From: J089 sp964535735
GTDB taxonomy: Bacteria > Fidelibacterota > Marinisomatia > Marinisomatales > J089
Length of the DNA: 64,000 nucleotides
Assembly: GCA_964535735.1 (NCBI GenBank)
Contig: CAZHTM010000008.1
Span: forward strand, 14,056-78,055
Direction: 5' to 3'
Part shown: in pieces, positions 46,583 to 54,787 of the stretch
Layout of the letters: every line of letters begins with the position of its first letter
How positions within the stretch are numbered: position 1 is the stretch's first letter
The notes under the pieces: generated by a model
What the model saw: the letters and a program-made list of their open reading frames with translations, nothing else
Told to the model about the DNA's origin: nothing
The model's database searches: none
Program-made: the position numbers and the translations under genes

Positions 46583-47315
46583 CCCCTTTAAAACCATGTC
46601 CTTTTTAGACCACCTGGAAGAATTGCGGTGGCGATTAATCAAATCCCTGATCGCCATTATCGTCGGAGCCAGTATTACGTTTTTATTCATCGATCAAATT
46701 ATTGATATTCTCATTCGTCCCACTCGCAGTGTCAGTCGGGATATGATTCTTCAGGTTCTCACGGTTCAGGGCATGTTTATGATCAAGTGGGGCTTGGCGA
46801 TTGTGGGGGGAGTCGTTCTGGCTATACCGGTATTGACCTACCAATTATGGCGATTCATATCCCCCGGATTGTACAAGGATGAAAAGAAATACATCCTGCC
46901 AGTCATATTGTTTACGTTTATCTCGTTTTTAGTTGGCATTGTCTTCGCTTACCAAGTCATTATTCCGTTTTCCTTGAATTTCTTTACGTCCATGGGATAT
47001 GGTGAAATCCAAACCAATATTTCCATTAATTATTATTTCAGTTTCATCGTTTGGCTAATGTTGGGATCAGGTATCATATTTGAATTTCCTATAGTATCCT
47101 ATATTCTCGGTAAAGTTGGTATCTTAACAGCCCAGGGTATGCGAAAATATCGCAGACATGCGATTGTATTTATCATGGTTTTGTCGGCCTTCATTACTCC
47201 TCCAGATCCGATCAGTATGATAATAATGACGGTTCCGTTAATCTTGCTCTATGAAATCAGTATCGGTGTTGTTTGGGTCGGGACCCGCAAGAACCGTGAA
47301 TTGCAGAATATATAA
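46575..47315 (+). CDS. tatC: Sec-independent protein translocase TatC
   Basis: The core receptor of twin-arginine translocation, binding RR signal peptides of folded proteins. The N-terminal FLDHLEELRWRL motif is canonical, and six membrane helices are visible over 246 aa. The end (VSAFITPPDPISMIIMTVPL) matches the family. tatA or tatB is not next to it. The stop overlaps the next gene (TAATG). Confidence 0.97.
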   Translation: MSDPFKTMSFLDHLEELRWRLIKSLIAIIVGASITFLFIDQIIDILIRPTRSVSRDMILQVLTVQGMFMIKWGLAIVGGVVLAIPVLTYQLWRFISPGLYKDEKKYILPVILFTFISFLVGIVFAYQVIIPFSLNFFTSMGYGEIQTNISINYYFSFIVWLMLGSGIIFEFPIVSYILGKVGILTAQGMRKYRRHAIVFIMVLSAFITPPDPISMIIMTVPLILLYEISIGVVWVGTRKNRELQNI

Positions 47316-48304
47316 TGTCCGCTTCCACCATTCAGCTCTCTGACATCATCCAACCGGTTAAGGAAGACTTAAAAGGATTTAATCGTGAATTTGATGCTGC
47401 GTTGCACAGTGATGTTACCTTAATCAATACCATTGGAAAATTCCTGATCAAAACAAAAGGGAAGCATTTTCGACCGGTAGTTACATTGTTAGCGTCCAGG
47501 GTCTGCGGAACACCAAGCGAAAATACTTACAGGGCGGCCGCCATGATTGAATTGCTACATTTGGCAACGCTTGTCCATGATGACGTGGTGGACGAAGCCA
47601 AATTGCGTCGTGGATGGCCCTCTACCAATCGTATCTGGAAAAACAAACTTTCGGTTCTCATGGGTGATTATATTTTAAGTAAATCATTGATTTACATGAT
47701 TCGCCTCCGAAGTTTTGAAGCTCTGGAAGCTATTGCTGCCACGGCCGAATTGTTAAGCGCCGGTGAAATCCTTCAAATAGAGAAGAGTTTGAAACGGAGA
47801 TTGACTGAAGACGTCTATTTCCAAATGATAGCTCAAAAAACGGCATCCCTGGTGGCAACCAGTGCCGAATTGGGTGCCATTACCACCTCAGGCAAGGACG
47901 ATGATCGCCAGAGTATGCATAACTATGGTATGAATCTGGGAATTGCATTTCAAATTAAGGATGATCTGTTTGATTTGTTGGGAAGTGAGGCAGATACGGG
48001 GAAAGACATGGGAGCCGATGTAAAACGGAATATGATGACCTTGCCCGTTATATACACCCTGGATACAGGTGACGTTGCCCAGCGTCGTCAGATTCGCTCG
48101 TTGTTAAAGAAAGCGAAAAAATCCAATCGATCGCTGAACGATCTAAAAGACTTCATCACATCCTTGGGCGGAATTGATCATGCTAAGAAACGAATTCAGG
48201 AATATTCCGATCGTGCCCGCGAATCTATAAAGGTTTATCCTGATTCACCTTACAAACAGGCCATGGAACAATTGCTGGACTTTAATGCCCAGAGAATCAA
48301 ATAG
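47315..48304 (+). CDS. Polyprenyl diphosphate synthase (trans-isoprenyl)
   Basis: A 329-aa all-trans prenyltransferase that elongates FPP/GGPP with IPP. The first Asp-rich motif is DDVVD (89-93) and the second is DDLFD (216-220). GKHFRPVVTLLA and LLHLATLVHDD are standard. It probably makes the quinone side chain (octaprenyl or similar); chain length cannot be read reliably. It could also supply substrate to the geranylgeranyl-reductase-family enzyme at 37486. Confidence 0.94.
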   Translation: MSASTIQLSDIIQPVKEDLKGFNREFDAALHSDVTLINTIGKFLIKTKGKHFRPVVTLLASRVCGTPSENTYRAAAMIELLHLATLVHDDVVDEAKLRRGWPSTNRIWKNKLSVLMGDYILSKSLIYMIRLRSFEALEAIAATAELLSAGEILQIEKSLKRRLTEDVYFQMIAQKTASLVATSAELGAITTSGKDDDRQSMHNYGMNLGIAFQIKDDLFDLLGSEADTGKDMGADVKRNMMTLPVIYTLDTGDVAQRRQIRSLLKKAKKSNRSLNDLKDFITSLGGIDHAKKRIQEYSDRARESIKVYPDSPYKQAMEQLLDFNAQRIK

Positions 48305-48315
48305 GGTCAGGTTCC

Positions 48316-49317
48316 TTGAAACACATATTGCTGGTTCGCTTTTCTTCTATTGGTGACTTGGTTCAAAGCACAGCCGTTTTGGCTCCTCTTAAACGCCAAT
48401 ACCCCAATAGCCGTTTCTTCTTTATGACTCTAGAATCCTATGCCCCGCTTTTGGAACAACATCCCCTCATCGATGAAATTATTTGTGTTTCCCGGTCCCT
48501 CAATCTGGCGGGTTTGCGACGGCTAGGACATCATCTACACACGATGGATTTCGATCTTATTTTTGATCTCCATAACAGTTTACGTTCACGTATTATTTTA
48601 TCGGCTCTATCGGATTTAGAGCTTTACCGGGTAAAAAAACCACGTTTAAATCGTTGGCTATTTGTACAATGGCATTATAATCGGTTTTCCGATGATTGGT
48701 CGTATCGGAAAATGTTTTTGGAACCGTTAATGGCCGCGGGTATTCCTGTATCTGGTGAATCGTTACCGTCCCTGGTTGTGTCGGAAGGTGAGATGGTACT
48801 TAATCGGAAAATGTTGGAGAATGAGGGCGTGCACGGTGAATATTTTGTTTGTGTCCCCGGAGCGGCCTGGCCCCAAAAATCGCTTGGTGTAGAGTCCTAC
48901 CTACAAGCTTTTCAACCTTTCCGTGATCTTCCTTTGGTGATATTAGGTTCCGCCCGCGATGCAATCTGTTTTCAGCTTGCCGAGGCCTTGCCGAACAGCG
49001 TGAATTTAGCAGGGAAGACGTCGCTTCGATCGGCATTATCCATTCTCAAAGGAGCACGAACGGTGATAGGAAGTGACACAGGACTGGTTCACGCTGCGGA
49101 GGCTTTGGGAAAACCCGTCGTGATGATTCTAGGTCCCACCACCCGGGAAATGGGCGCCGGTTCTTGGCGTCCAGAATCGACCGATGTGGAGGTTTCACTG
49201 TGGTGCCGTCCCTGTTCGCAAAATGGGAAACGGCCTTGTTACCGCCGCGAACAATACTGTTTGACTCAAATCGATCCGCTCCGAATTACCAACGCTATCC
49301 GAGGAACAGCAGCGTGA
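48316..49317 (+). CDS. Glycosyltransferase family 9 (heptosyltransferase-like)
   Basis: A 333-aa transferase of the ADP-heptose:LPS heptosyltransferase family (GT9), probably adding a core sugar to LPS. The N-terminus is ILLVRFSSIGDLVQS and the donor-site region is GSDTGLVHAAEALGKPVV. It starts with TTG at 48316. It is followed by waaA with a GTGA overlap, which supports LPS core assembly. The donor sugar is not certain. Confidence 0.92.
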   Translation: MKHILLVRFSSIGDLVQSTAVLAPLKRQYPNSRFFFMTLESYAPLLEQHPLIDEIICVSRSLNLAGLRRLGHHLHTMDFDLIFDLHNSLRSRIILSALSDLELYRVKKPRLNRWLFVQWHYNRFSDDWSYRKMFLEPLMAAGIPVSGESLPSLVVSEGEMVLNRKMLENEGVHGEYFVCVPGAAWPQKSLGVESYLQAFQPFRDLPLVILGSARDAICFQLAEALPNSVNLAGKTSLRSALSILKGARTVIGSDTGLVHAAEALGKPVVMILGPTTREMGAGSWRPESTDVEVSLWCRPCSQNGKRPCYRREQYCLTQIDPLRITNAIRGTAA

Positions 49318-50603
49318 AAAAAGTTTTCTGGATGATTGCCTATAATCTGGTGATTTTCCCGCTTCTTTACGGTGCGGCTTGGGTGGCTAAATTCTTCCAT
49401 CCTAAATTGCGAGCGGGGTATGAGGGACGACATAAATCCATTGCCACCTTGCGGGACTACTTTGCTTCTGTACCATCCTATGTAACGGTTTACTGGTTTC
49501 ATGCCGCTTCATTTGGCGAATTTGAGCAAATCCGACCCATCCTCAAGGGTCTAAAGGAAATTGAACCTCAATGTAAAGCAGTAGTGAGCTTCTTTTCGCC
49601 CTCTGGATATAACCATGTTCATGATGAAAATATTGACTGTAAGATTTACCTGCCGTTCGATTTTCCACTCACCATTCGAAAAGCATTGAAAATCACTCGA
49701 CCTAAAAAAGTGATCCTGGCTTCCTATGATACCTGGCCTAATTTTATTTGGGTTGCCCATCATCGGAAAATTCATACCAATATTTTTGCCGCTCGATTTG
49801 CCTCGAAAACACGAAAATTACTACCGGGACTTCGGAGCTTTTACCGCAGTGTGTATCAGAGCTTTGACACCATTTATACCATCACCGATGAAGATTACCT
49901 TACGGTTCAGAAATTACTTACGGATCGTTCTCATCCCTTGGTGAGAGTGCTTGGAAATCCCCGTTATGATCAAGTGAAACAAAAAGCGGATCAGTTCACT
50001 GAAAAGCGGACGATTTCGGTGTTACTTCGGGAAAAACGTATTATTGCGGGAAGTATCAGTTCCCACGATCAGAGCGTGATTGCAAAACCCTTGATTGATC
50101 TGTTGAACCAGGAAAAATCACTGTCACTTTACTGGGTTCCTCATGAGCCTACAGACAAAGCTGTACAAGACGGAGTGCAGCTCTTTGAATCGGCCGGTTT
50201 GAAAACCCAGGTAATCCGATCAAAGAAACGGGTCGGATTGAATAATGGGGTCCAGGTAGGCATTATCGCCGTAGTAGGTGTTCTTTACCGATTGTATTGG
50301 CAGGGCCAAATTGCCTACGTGGGCGGTGGATTTTCCACGGGTGTCCACAATGTCATGGAACCGGCCATCGCTCGGTTACCGGTAATTTTCGGTCCAAAAT
50401 ACCAGAACTTTCCAGAAGCGATCGATCTTGCGGAATCAGGCGGTGGATTTCCCATTCGTACTGCGGAGGAATTCGGTCAAATCATCCGCCAATTATTGTT
50501 TGATAAAAATGCGTTTATTAAGGCCAGTTTCTCATCCACAGATGTCATCCATCGGAATTTAGGATCCTCAACACGGATCGTACGGAGTATTCTCCGTGAC
50601 TAA
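49314..50603 (+). CDS. waaA: 3-deoxy-D-manno-octulosonic acid (Kdo) transferase
   Basis: Transfers Kdo onto lipid A precursor at the inner membrane. Start GTG 49314 follows GAGGA by 8 nt and overlaps the GT9 stop. The longer open frame begins inside the previous gene and is not used. An N-terminal membrane anchor (FWMIAYNLVIFPLLYGAAW) is followed by the GT30 features WFHAASFGEFEQ, ASYDTWPNF, GNPRYDQV and the donor-binding GGGFSTGVHNVMEPA. The 429-aa length fits. It indicates an LPS-bearing outer membrane. Confidence 0.95.
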   Translation: MKKVFWMIAYNLVIFPLLYGAAWVAKFFHPKLRAGYEGRHKSIATLRDYFASVPSYVTVYWFHAASFGEFEQIRPILKGLKEIEPQCKAVVSFFSPSGYNHVHDENIDCKIYLPFDFPLTIRKALKITRPKKVILASYDTWPNFIWVAHHRKIHTNIFAARFASKTRKLLPGLRSFYRSVYQSFDTIYTITDEDYLTVQKLLTDRSHPLVRVLGNPRYDQVKQKADQFTEKRTISVLLREKRIIAGSISSHDQSVIAKPLIDLLNQEKSLSLYWVPHEPTDKAVQDGVQLFESAGLKTQVIRSKKRVGLNNGVQVGIIAVVGVLYRLYWQGQIAYVGGGFSTGVHNVMEPAIARLPVIFGPKYQNFPEAIDLAESGGGFPIRTAEEFGQIIRQLLFDKNAFIKASFSSTDVIHRNLGSSTRIVRSILRD

Positions 50604-51933
50604 ATCAATTGGGTTTACGCTACGATTTCCCCACTTTGAAGAAGAATCACAAAAACGATCTTTTTCTACCGGAATTCATGTTATCTACGGAGAAGCAGGC
50701 GTCGGGAAATCAGCTTTCGCGCGAATCCTAGCGGGACATACGGTAAATGAACCAGTCAATTTTGTGCTGGAGGATTACCAACCACCGGAGCACTGTTTTT
50801 TTATTCCTCAGAATCCCGAAAATCAATTTGTCACCTCCACCGTAGCGGATGAACTGGCATTTTCTCTGGAATGCCAACCTGGGGACCCTAAAATCCTTCG
50901 TCAACAGTATGCCGCGCTCGATCGTCTCATTCCGGACTCCATCAATCGTCAAATACACCCGGTAAACTTGAGTGGCGGAGAAAAGGAACTTTTAAATCTG
51001 GTGCTGGCACAGGTGGAGCCCCAGGATGTAGTGGTTATCGACGATGGATTTTCATTCCTGAATGATGATGTAAAACCGGATTGGGTACATAGGATGGACG
51101 ATTGGTCCCGTACCACGGGCGCCGTAATCTTTTGGTTTACCTCTGAATGGGACGATTTAAAATGGGGTCAGACGAAATGGGAATTATCCTTATCGGGATT
51201 ACATCCAGTTTCAGACATTGCCAAACATTCGTATCCAAAGAATGCTGCAGTAACGGGAACCATGTCGATTACCATTGACCAATTATCTTTTGGGTATCAA
51301 CCGGATCACCCAATCCTCGATAATCTCAGTTTTCGAGGGAAGCAGATTGCTCATCTTGGGATTACCGGTCCCAATGGGTCCGGGAAAACCACGTTGGCGC
51401 TTCTGATGATGAATATTCTCTCCCCGGAACGTGGCTCCGTTTCCTTAAGTTTGGATTCCTATTGCAAGCCCTGTTATATGGATCAGTTTCCGGAACGCAT
51501 GCTTGGAGTTGGAACAGTGGAGGAGTGGATTCAGGAATTATTGAGCGCCAACCTGCTTTCAGTAGCCAATTTGGAGCTCATTAAATCTGTGTTGGAACAA
51601 TTCCAGATTCCGTGGTCCACGGCCAAGAAGAAAATGGCGCTGGACCTGTCGTGGAGTACCCTAAGAACGATGATCATTGTGGTCTTGTCCTATGCCGATT
51701 TTGATCCCATTATTTTGGATGAACCAACCTTTGGATTGGGGTGGCGACAACGAGTAATTTTACAACGCTTTCTTCTACGAAAAATGCATACGAAACATAC
51801 GATCATTATTTCCCATGATCGAAAATTCATTCAGGCCATGTGTGACCACATTTTGACTCTGAAAACACCGACCGGAATGAATGAACCAGATAAAAAAGAT
51901 TATGTCGAAGCCCGAAAAAGTAAAAATAACTGA
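50596..51933 (+). CDS. Fused two-domain ABC transporter ATPase with asymmetric sites
   Basis: A 445-aa protein with two ABC ATPase domains, similar in layout to ECF/CbiO-type energy-coupling ATPases. Domain 1 has Walker A GEAGVGKS (32-39) and signature LSGGE (125-129), but its Walker B reads VVIDDG (D150 in place of the catalytic Glu). Domain 2 has Walker A GPNGSGKT (258-265) and Walker B ILDEP (D375, E376), but the signature reads LSWST (351-355). One composite ATP site would be intact and the other degenerate. GTG start 50596 overlaps waaA by 8 nt. No membrane permease lies nearby, so the partner is unknown. Confidence 0.88.
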   Translation: MTKSIGFTLRFPHFEEESQKRSFSTGIHVIYGEAGVGKSAFARILAGHTVNEPVNFVLEDYQPPEHCFFIPQNPENQFVTSTVADELAFSLECQPGDPKILRQQYAALDRLIPDSINRQIHPVNLSGGEKELLNLVLAQVEPQDVVVIDDGFSFLNDDVKPDWVHRMDDWSRTTGAVIFWFTSEWDDLKWGQTKWELSLSGLHPVSDIAKHSYPKNAAVTGTMSITIDQLSFGYQPDHPILDNLSFRGKQIAHLGITGPNGSGKTTLALLMMNILSPERGSVSLSLDSYCKPCYMDQFPERMLGVGTVEEWIQELLSANLLSVANLELIKSVLEQFQIPWSTAKKKMALDLSWSTLRTMIIVVLSYADFDPIILDEPTFGLGWRQRVILQRFLLRKMHTKHTIIISHDRKFIQAMCDHILTLKTPTGMNEPDKKDYVEARKSKNN

Positions 51934-52474
51934 TCCAACCCGAGTCCTGACTCTGGCGAATATGATCAGTCTTTTGCGGGCCGTTATGGCAATTCCCATT
52001 GTGTACTCTATCGCGGTGAAGGCCCATTGGGGACTCATTTTAAGCCTCATTTTGATCGCGATTGCCAGCGATGCCCTTGACGGTTATTTTGCACGCAAAG
52101 CTCACGAAGTCACACACTTAGGAAAGTGGTTGGACCCCATCGCCGATTTCATCGTGATCATTACCGTCGTCTTTCACATGGTCCTCAATGGTATGTTTCC
52201 CCTTTGGTTTTTTATATTTTACTTGGTGCGTATCCTTTCAATTGCCTTACCGGCCATTTATCTCATCAATCACAACTCCCAGGTGCTGAGTGCTAATCGG
52301 ATTGGTAAATGGTTTATCGCGTTTACGGCACTGACTGTGGCCTCCTATATCTTTCAATTGAACTCCTTGAATTTCCTGCACTTACCACTTATTGTGATTA
52401 CGTTGATTTTGGGTGTAGTAAGCTGGATAGAATATTTACGCACCTTGATCCAAGAATTCCGGAACATTTCTTAA
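51902..52474 (+). CDS. CDP-alcohol phosphatidyltransferase (PgsA-like)
   Basis: A roughly 190-aa membrane enzyme that transfers a phosphatidyl group from CDP-diacylglycerol to an alcohol, probably glycerol-3-phosphate. The family motif D-x2-DG-x2-AR-x8-G-x3-D-x3-D is complete (SDALDGYFARKAHEVTHLG, KWLDPIAD). Several membrane helices follow. ATG 51902 was preferred over 51881 for the smaller overlap with the ABC gene; the choice is uncertain. This is the phospholipid enzyme PgsA, unrelated to PgsA of poly-gamma-glutamate. Other alcohol acceptors remain possible. Confidence 0.9.
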   Translation: MSKPEKVKITDPTRVLTLANMISLLRAVMAIPIVYSIAVKAHWGLILSLILIAIASDALDGYFARKAHEVTHLGKWLDPIADFIVIITVVFHMVLNGMFPLWFFIFYLVRILSIALPAIYLINHNSQVLSANRIGKWFIAFTALTVASYIFQLNSLNFLHLPLIVITLILGVVSWIEYLRTLIQEFRNIS

Positions 52475-52496
52475 TTCTCAATCATTAACCCGACCG

Positions 52497-53399
52497 ATGA
52501 TTTTTACCTCAAAATTAAAGGCTGCCCTGAAATCCACCCGTGACTCGTTCGGGAAACTATTTTCTAGCACGCGACGCGATCGTTTAACCCCGGACCAATT
52601 GGATGAATTGGAGGAAAGTCTGTTGTTGGCGGACCTGGGAATGGAAACCGTAAGCCAGTTAATGGAATTGATCGAACGGGGACGGGGGCGAAAAACCTGG
52701 GACGATGTTCAGCGCTTTCTTTTGGAAACGTTGCATCATGGTGAAGTGGACCTTTCCCAATTAAAGACTCCACTGGTAATTCTCGTGGTTGGGGTCAATG
52801 GAACCGGGAAAACCACCACCTCCGCTAAACTGGCTCGATGGTTTCGGGAATCCGGGAAATCGGTGCTTCTCATTGGAGCGGATACATACCGGGCGGCGGC
52901 GATTGAACAACTGGAAATATGGTCACAGAGGCTGAATATTCGGCTTATTTCAAATCCCAAAACACAAGATCCCTCTTCGGTTGTTTTTGACGGATTGGAA
53001 TCGGCCAGGCGGAATCAGACGGACGTAGTGATTGTGGATACGGCCGGGCGACTCCATACGTCACGGAACCTTATGGTGGAGTTGGAAAAAATTGTACGGG
53101 TCGCGGACACCCGTTTTCCGGAATTCACCACAAAAACGCTGTTAACATTGGACGCTAATCTGGGACAGAATTCGTTATCGCAAACCAGGCAATTCCAGGA
53201 ATATATCAACTTAGATGGGGTTATCTTAACCAAAATGGATGGATCCGCCAAAGGGGGTGTTGTTTTTCCCGTTATTCGGAATTACCATCTTCCTGTGTGG
53301 TTCATCGGTACCGGCGAGCATCTGGATGACTTAGAACCGTTTGATGCTGAATTGTATTTACAGGGCCTGATGGCTGAAGATGATGCTAATCATGAATGA
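52497..53399 (+). CDS. ftsY: Signal recognition particle receptor FtsY
   Basis: The SRP-receptor GTPase that delivers ribosome-nascent chain complexes to the translocon. The 300-aa product has a short N-terminal helical domain and the NG domain with GVNGTGKTTT, DTYRAAAIEQL, DTAGR and TKMDGSAKGG. It lacks the long acidic N-terminal A domain of Escherichia coli FtsY, as many bacteria do. The stop overlaps rimO by 8 nt. Confidence 0.97.
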   Translation: MIFTSKLKAALKSTRDSFGKLFSSTRRDRLTPDQLDELEESLLLADLGMETVSQLMELIERGRGRKTWDDVQRFLLETLHHGEVDLSQLKTPLVILVVGVNGTGKTTTSAKLARWFRESGKSVLLIGADTYRAAAIEQLEIWSQRLNIRLISNPKTQDPSSVVFDGLESARRNQTDVVIVDTAGRLHTSRNLMVELEKIVRVADTRFPEFTTKTLLTLDANLGQNSLSQTRQFQEYINLDGVILTKMDGSAKGGVVFPVIRNYHLPVWFIGTGEHLDDLEPFDAELYLQGLMAEDDANHE

Positions 53400-54699
53400 C
53401 CAAAAAATTCATTTAATCAGTTTGGGGTGCGCTAAAAATCTGGTGGACTCGGAAATCCTGACAGGAGGGATTAAAAAAGCCAATATTACCCTCACTCCTG
53501 ATCCGGAAGCGGCAGATACGGTCATCATCAACACCTGTGGTTTTCTGGATCAAGCTAGGGAAGAATCTGTGGATGTGATTTTGGAGTCCTGTGAATTGAA
53601 GCGAACCGGAAAGATTCAGCGTCTAATCGTCATGGGATGTCTTTCAGAACGTTACCCGAGTCAGCTTAAGCAGGAATTACCGGAAGTAGACCACTTTTTC
53701 GGAACCAGTGATCATCACAAAATCCTTTCTTTACTGACCGGAAAAGAATATTCCCAGGACGATCCCATGTTTCTTCGCTCCCTGTTAACGCCTTCCCATT
53801 ATGCGTATGTGAAAATTGCCGAGGGATGTGATAATGGGTGTTCCTTCTGTAGTATACCTCAAATGCGCGGACTACAGGTTAGTCGTCCTATTGATTCCAT
53901 CGTAACCGAAGTTCAGCAACTCCAGGAACAAGGGGTCCGTGAATTTCTTATCATCGCTCAGGACACAACGTCTTATGGGTGGGATTTAACTCCAAAAGTC
54001 TATCTCAGCGATTTATTGGACGCGCTGGACCCTGTTTTAGATTCCCAAACCTGGCTCAGGCTTCATTATGCCCATCCGGCGCATTTATCCCATCGAATCA
54101 TCGAAGCCATGAGCCGAAATCGCGCTTTGGTTCCTTATTTGGATATGCCAGTGCAGCATGCGTCCGACCGGATTCTGGCGTCCATGCGGCGTGGGTTGAA
54201 CCGGGAAGGGATCGAACGACGCATTTATCTTTTACGAGAGGCCATACCCGACATTCGGCTCCGGACCACCTTGATTGTGGGGTATCCAGGGGAAACGGAA
54301 GAAGATTTTAAAGCGCTGTATGATTTTGTCGACTCCATGCGCTTTGATCGACTAGGGGTGTTCACCTATTCAGAAGAAGAAGGCACCAGTGCGTTTGAGT
54401 TAGCCGATGATATTCCCCAAAAAGTGAAGGATGAGCGAAAGGCGCTGCTTCTGGATTTACAAAATGAAATCTCCTTGGAGAAGAACCAGGCATTGGTAGG
54501 GCAGACGCTATCGGTGATCGTGGATGAAGTGGGCACGGATACGTCTGTTGGTCGAACCCAATTTGATTCTCCCGAGGTGGATAATATTGTAAAAATCACC
54601 AGCCCGGAACGACCGGGATCATTTATTCACGTGACGATCACGGACGCCAATGCCTATGAACTGACCGGACATCCCGTTTCAAAACGGGATGAATACTGA
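53392..54699 (+). CDS. rimO: Ribosomal protein S12 methylthiotransferase RimO
   Basis: A radical-SAM enzyme with two Fe-S clusters that methylthiolates the conserved Asp of ribosomal protein S12. ATG 53392 (435 aa) overlaps the ftsY stop; ATGs at 53380 and 53383 are also in frame. The N-terminal UPF0004 domain has SLGCAKNLVDSE, followed by the radical-SAM motif CDNGCSFCSIP. The C-terminal TRAM domain ends near VGRTQFDSPEVD. Motif and length favour RimO over MiaB. Confidence 0.96.
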   Translation: MNDQKIHLISLGCAKNLVDSEILTGGIKKANITLTPDPEAADTVIINTCGFLDQAREESVDVILESCELKRTGKIQRLIVMGCLSERYPSQLKQELPEVDHFFGTSDHHKILSLLTGKEYSQDDPMFLRSLLTPSHYAYVKIAEGCDNGCSFCSIPQMRGLQVSRPIDSIVTEVQQLQEQGVREFLIIAQDTTSYGWDLTPKVYLSDLLDALDPVLDSQTWLRLHYAHPAHLSHRIIEAMSRNRALVPYLDMPVQHASDRILASMRRGLNREGIERRIYLLREAIPDIRLRTTLIVGYPGETEEDFKALYDFVDSMRFDRLGVFTYSEEEGTSAFELADDIPQKVKDERKALLLDLQNEISLEKNQALVGQTLSVIVDEVGTDTSVGRTQFDSPEVDNIVKITSPERPGSFIHVTITDANAYELTGHPVSKRDEY

Positions 54700-54767
54700 C
54701 CATTTTCTGTTTACGCCTATCCTTGAACCCATATCTCCATTCTCTGCCATTGCTTCGGGTGAATAGT

Positions 54768-54786
54768 TCGACGTAATTTTTGTCGA
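54768..54786. promoter_or_regulatory. Inverted repeat TCGAC-N9-GTCGA just before uvrB, possible operator
   Basis: A perfect 5-bp inverted repeat (TCGAC at 54768-54772, GTCGA at 54782-54786) with a 9-nt spacer, ending 1 nt before the uvrB ATG. Because uvrB is often under LexA control, a damage-response operator is possible. The motif does not match the well-known Escherichia coli or Bacillus LexA boxes, and 5-bp arms can arise by chance. The 88-nt gap before uvrB also holds the likely promoter. Confidence 0.3.
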
Positions 54787-54787
54787 T

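Noticed and set aside
51902..52474. Idea that this pgsA-like gene belongs to the poly-gamma-glutamate system
   Set aside because: It has the CDP-alcohol phosphatidyltransferase motif and shares only a name with the polymer-system PgsA; it is also far from pgsBCW.
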